A stretch of DNA of 64,000 bases from Siphlonurus alternatus (taxonomy: Eukaryota; Arthropoda; Insecta; Ephemeroptera; Siphlonuridae): contig OX463779.1 in NCBI GenBank assembly GCA_949825025.1, positions 40,000,203 through 40,064,202 of the forward strand, read 5' to 3'. The notes beneath the pieces were generated by a model. It was not told the origin of the DNA, ran no database searches, and saw only the letters and a list, made by a program, of their open reading frames with translations. Position 1 is the stretch's first letter; the number at the start of each line of letters is the position of its first letter. This document shows, in pieces, positions 60,062 to 64,000 of the stretch. A program made the translations under genes and the position numbers.

Positions 60062-62069
60062 TTACGCCGAGACTGCGCGCACCAGTCGCACCACGAGCAT
60101 TGCACATGCGCAAACGAGCAGAAACGAGGCACTGCGCATGCTGGCTGCACCCAGAGCACGCACGTACAGGACGCGCTCGTTGAGGGGTTGTATTGGTCGG
60201 AAGTTGTGCTCCAACTTGCCGGCTTGGGACTTGAGTGTCTGGAACTTCTCCACCTGCAAATAATATAGCAGGACGGGTTACCTTTTATATCCATCAGTGG
60301 GGAGAAAAAAAAAAACTAAAAACGTTCATAGGTGCACTTATAATTTTTAAAACTAATTTTACCGCTGAATACAAGGTTTCTGTTTTTAATTAATGGAGAT
60401 GGCAACAGCTAGCATTGATGCCGTTCGTTACACTAACGCTGTGACAGTGTACAATTAATTTAATTACATGATTTTTTAAAGTTTTTGCAGAGCTTAAAAT
60501 TATTTTAATTTAATGCAAGTTCTGTTTTTGAAGGTCACACCCCCTTCCGGCACGTAAGCCGTAAGCCCTACTCTTATTTTAAGGAGTGAAATCAAAAAGG
60601 GGCAACATTTTTACAACAGAGCGTTTTTATACGCTAGCTAAGAATACGCACTAGCAATATAGTGCGTTGAGCACTATATTGCGAGCCACCGTGGTTTAGC
60701 CACATTTGCCGCAGAGCGTTAAAATCTAATCTAATCTAAAAAGAATGATATCTGCTTCAAATACATATTATGCAATTTTAATTTAATACATGCATATTTT
60801 TATAATAAATATAGTTATCCTCACAAAAAATATATACAGTATAGTAGCACAGTTTTGTACCCTCTATCTATTTATATAATAATAAATCGTGTAATTTGTC
60901 CAGAAGGGTATATAAGGTATATAATACATAATAATAAAATTATGAATAAAAATTTATGTCGGTAACATTTTTGAATATTTTTATGGTTCGCCTTGCGGCC
61001 GCACCTGTTGTGGTGAGATTGGCGCGAAGGCTCGCAGCACGGTCCACAGCACCCCTTCGTTGCAGGCAGGGGTGGTGAGCGAGCCGCGGTACCTGAAGAA
61101 GTCCCCCGTGTCGTGAGGCAGCAACTGCTCGAGACGCAGCCCGGCCGGCAAGGCGAGCTCCGCTCCCTCCTGCGTCACGTCGGACACTCCGGCCAGCAAG
61201 CGGTCCACCGCCTCGTTGTGCTCGCTCGACTCCTGCAACATATCGGAAGTAGGAGACACCTTGGGCGCTCTGAACTTGATGGCGACTCGTTTCCTTGACC
61301 CTCACATACTATATAAGACTGTGACTTTAAGTACCAACTGTTATTCACATAAATCACACGTCTCCCTGATTTACTTGATTGATTGGTTTGTATTTTAGGA
61401 CAATTAACACATTTTGGTCATATATGTCCCATCCTGATACTTAACATTAAAGTAAAAAATTTAATAAATACATTTCACGCAAAGTTATAAGAGTAATAAC
61501 TTGTAATAAGTAAATATTATAAGGTGTTGAAATTCAGGTTCAACAGGAATTAATTATTATCATATTTTACCCGATCGAGAGGGGAAGGGATGAGGAATCC
61601 CCTTTCTCACATCCCGCTATATAAATTACGTTATTTCCTAAATTGGGCTAAGCTGCACTGTGGCTGCATGGCCTGACCTAGCTACTAGCAGTACTAGCAC
61701 CGCGCCTGCAACCGCCACTTAAAATTCGGTAGGTAGGTCAGGTTCATGAAAAGTCGGGGAGTTAAAATCAAAAGTCACTTACTTGTGACCAACAGTACCC
61801 TACCACATCAGGGTTCAGTTAAAGCAAAAAAAAAAATCGATCATGGATAACTTGAAAGTAACCACTAAATCCTTTCCTCTTCTTCACCCACGTACGGTGT
61901 GTGTATGAGTAGACGTGCCGATCTCAACTTCGCCACCATAAATAAAAAAAACTAACTCACGTGGTAGAGCACTCCGAGGACTGCCAGTCCGTCCTCCTGC
62001 CCCACCGCGGCCTGCAGAGAGCTGAACTTCCGGCGGTTGTAGTGCACGAAGTGAGCCTCCAGGGGGAAC
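60062..62069 (-). CDS. membrane-type alpha carbonic anhydrase, C-terminal exons (partial)
   Basis: Three minus-strand exons with matching phases: 62069-61961, 61232-61005, 60253-60062 (stop TAA). They encode the C-terminal about 175 residues of an alpha carbonic anhydrase (CO2 hydration). EAHFVHYN supplies the third zinc-ligand His and the nearby Glu; DGLAVLGVLY, YRGSLTTPACNEGVLWTVL (with the conserved Thr of the active site) and NFRPIQPLNERVL follow. The Cys after SLTTP is typical of extracellular isoforms, where it forms a disulfide with an N-terminal Cys. The end, ASFLLVCACAMLVV then RLVRAVSA, is a hydrophobic tail, so the enzyme is probably GPI-anchored or membrane-bound, like crustacean CAg or vertebrate CA4/CA15. 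The exons with the first two His ligands and the signal peptide were not found up to 64000 and probably lie outside. Confidence 0.93.
60654..60682. other. perfect hairpin next to a LINE end
   Basis: GCAATATAGTGC, a 5-base loop, then GCACTATATTGC. It directly precedes the LINE fragment. Confidence 0.5.
60683..60741 (+). mobile_element. tiny LINE 3'-end fragment
   Basis: GAGCCACCGTGGTTTAGCCACATTTGCCGC is followed by an ATCTA repeat tail. It matches the 3' end of the LINE in GLOD4 intron 6 (GCCACCGTGGCATTGCCACATTTGCCGC) except for the tail unit. It is an extremely short 5'-truncated insertion. Confidence 0.7.
61233..61960. other. carbonic anhydrase intron
   Basis: No element or additional exon is recognised. 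A GC-richer patch occurs near 61640-61720. Confidence 0.6.
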
Positions 62070-63270
62070 CTGAAACCAGGGACATGAACCTTCAGGGAGC
62101 AAAGAAATATCAAATGTATCGTATTGCCTGCCTGATGGCTGTAACTTTTTCGTCTGCTATGGTTAAAGTTAATGAAACCAATTTTGAGAACCCATTCAGG
62201 CTTCCGAAAAGAGACAAAATTAAGTTTTTTCTTTTTCAAATTCAATATAGCCCAAAGGAATTTTCAATAAAACAATTTTAAAATTTGAAGGGAAAAAAAT
62301 AATGACTTATTTTTTGTCGTGTTGTACTTGTATGTTGTTGTCAATATATATAATGTGTATTTTTTATATAAATTACCGTGCAGAAATGTATTACAATAAT
62401 ATATGTAAAGTATAAATAATTATAAAAGAAAAACAAGTAAAAAAAAAAATGGATGGAACGAGTAAAAAATATTAGAACTGCAAAAATAGTTAAAATTTCT
62501 TACAAAATAAATATAATAAACTGCACTCTCTGACGTAGGGGACGAAATTATTTCTGACCCATGTTGAGAGAAGATGAGGACATTCACTTTTTACTGTATA
62601 GCCAAAATAGAAGGCCTTGAAACAATGAAAGAGTTTAAAAATAAATGTATTAGCATTTACGAATATTTTAATGTGCTGAATTAAAAAGACATAAAAAATA
62701 CTGCTTAATTAAGCTGGTTTGTCATAGTTCAGCTGCGATAGCCCGCAAGGTCAAGGGACTCCGAGGTAGACAACCCGCAACACTCGCGCGCTCGGCGGGA
62801 AGTATCGCGGCAGAATGGAGAACTAAGGCGCCCCTGACTCGCCCGCGGGTGATTGGATAATGACTTTGATTAGAACGATTGCTCCATCCTCAGCTATTGT
62901 GTGGGATATCGCGAGGACCGACTCTGTTCTGTCGGGCTATATTAGCTGAAGCTGAATGGGAGAATGTTGAATATTGGTAATAGAGTACTATAATAGACGG
63001 CTATATAAAATAAATATACCCTTACATCTACAATTTACCCAATGCACTAGCTGCATAAAATTTTTGTATTGCATATTTGGAAATTGGACCTCGAATTTAC
63101 GATTTTTTTTAACCATATAACACCCTTAATGGACTAAAATTATACTGCAAAGTACTATTACGTCAAAGTCATGCAAATATAAAATTTATGATTTCCTTCC
63201 ACTTTCTCTAAATAATATTGAAAATACTCGTAATAAATTGTTCCACACTAAGTTAAAACAAATTTTAATC
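62070..63270. other. carbonic anhydrase upstream intron or flank
   Basis: Mostly AT-rich. A CpG-rich patch at 62740-62860 is open on the minus strand for about 50 codons but does not resemble carbonic anhydrase. No exon encoding the QFHFHWG zinc-site segment is present. Confidence 0.5.
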
Positions 63271-63272
63271 AA

Positions 63273-63578
63273 TCAAGAGTACTGAGGAAGGGCGTTATAA
63301 AGGTAGGAGGGACCATGATTGGAAGCTGGAGTATAGGAGAAGCAAAAATTATGTGGGCAAGTATTCCTTTTTGAGAAGAACGGTGAGGGAGTGGAATTTG
63401 TTGGACTCTGGGCTTGTGGATGCTCGGAGTGTTGGTGAGTTCGGGGAGGGGCTGAGAGAGTCAGCCGCAAGCAAGCGAGCCACCGTGGTGGAATACCCAT
63501 AATAGCCGCAAGCAGTGGTGTATGTATGTAATGTGTGTACATACTGCTCTTTTTAATCTTTTAATCTTTAATCATTTT
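63273..63578 (+). mobile_element. 5'-truncated LINE 3' end (family A)
   Basis: The plus strand encodes the last about 75 residues of the same LINE family as at 57.6 kb (VGKYSFLRRTVREWNLLDSG), then GCCACCGTGGTGGAATACCC and a TTTAATC tail (63552-63575). It is more intact in frame than the 57.6-kb copy and in the opposite orientation. Confidence 0.85.
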
Positions 63579-63887
63579 TAAGTAACAAACTTCCTGAGAA
63601 TATAGTAACAATGTTAAGAGCTTTGTGTCTTAATTTGTATGAATGGCTTGTTAAAATAAGTGCTAGCTTGTGATTTGTTTTTCATTAATATTGTGTGTCA
63701 TATTAATGTTTGTTTTGTCTGTCTATTTTTCTTTTCAAAATTCAGATCAATAGACAATAATGGTTGCATTTTTTTATTTCATAATTAGAAAATATACCTA
63801 AAATTATGCTTTTCTGAATTTTTTCGGATTTTTTGGAGTGCGGGAACTAATTTTAAAAAAATATTTAAAATACCTGAATTTGGGTGG
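63579..63887. other. AT-rich non-coding DNA
   Basis: Nothing recognised. Confidence 0.5.
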
Positions 63888-64000
63888 TACACCTGATGGG
63901 ACAACCGTGACGTCATTTGTCGTGCTGTGATTGGCTGTTGATGATGTCACGGCTGCTGTGATTGGCTGTCGATGACGTCACGGTTGTCCCATCAGGTGTA
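63888..64000. mobile_element. foldback MITE cut by the window end
   Basis: TACACCTGATGGGACAACCG at 63888 is matched by its perfect inverse ending at 64000. The arms include perfect CRE palindromes, TGACGTCA, and the centre repeats TGTGATTGGCTGT twice. At least 113 bp; the right boundary and target duplication fall outside. Confidence 0.65.

Larger units (their letters stand above)
60254..61004. other. carbonic anhydrase last intron
   Basis: AT-rich. It contains a LINE 3'-end fragment and an adjacent perfect hairpin, listed separately. Confidence 0.7.

Overview
This is AT-rich animal nuclear DNA with split genes (GT-AG introns) and many transposon remains. Protein similarity points to an arthropod. 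The LINE reverse transcriptases, the 5S-headed SINE, the long GA/TA tracts and a membrane-type alpha carbonic anhydrase fit a crustacean best, but that is inference.

Layout. 1-38 kb is mostly AT-rich non-coding DNA. It holds a few isolated exon-like or promoter-like islands: a signal-peptide first exon on the minus strand at 10639-10702 with its own TATA box, a good orphan exon on the plus strand at 29131-29191, a TATA/Inr promoter at 26800-26830, and an E-box/CCAAT/TATA cluster at 24.05-24.28 kb. The rest is 5'-truncated LINEs, MITEs, simple repeats and a 5S-rRNA-headed SINE.

38-62 kb is gene-rich, with four recognisable genes. ZNF706 (minus, 77 aa) and GLOD4 (plus, 7 exons, 287 aa) lie head to head and probably share a short promoter near 42 kb. 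NCBP3 (minus, 7 exons, 667 aa) is tail to tail with GLOD4. The last three exons of a membrane-type alpha carbonic anhydrase (minus) end at 60062. I assembled these exons by hand; reading frames and splice phases agree at every junction.

The genes are housekeeping genes (two-VOC-domain protein, small C2H2 zinc-finger protein, cap-binding protein) plus one enzyme of CO2/bicarbonate exchange, and I see no shared pathway. The most unusual content is in mobile DNA: a foldback element nested inside a second foldback with an 8-bp target duplication (NCBP3 intron 3), two TTAA-flanked foldbacks with unrelated ends, a foldback with a perfect 9-bp duplication (GLOD4 intron 1), a recent 262-bp tandem duplication, an uninterrupted 576-codon LINE reverse transcriptase, and two SINEs sharing one conserved body. 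I found no CRISPR array, tRNA or functional rRNA gene.
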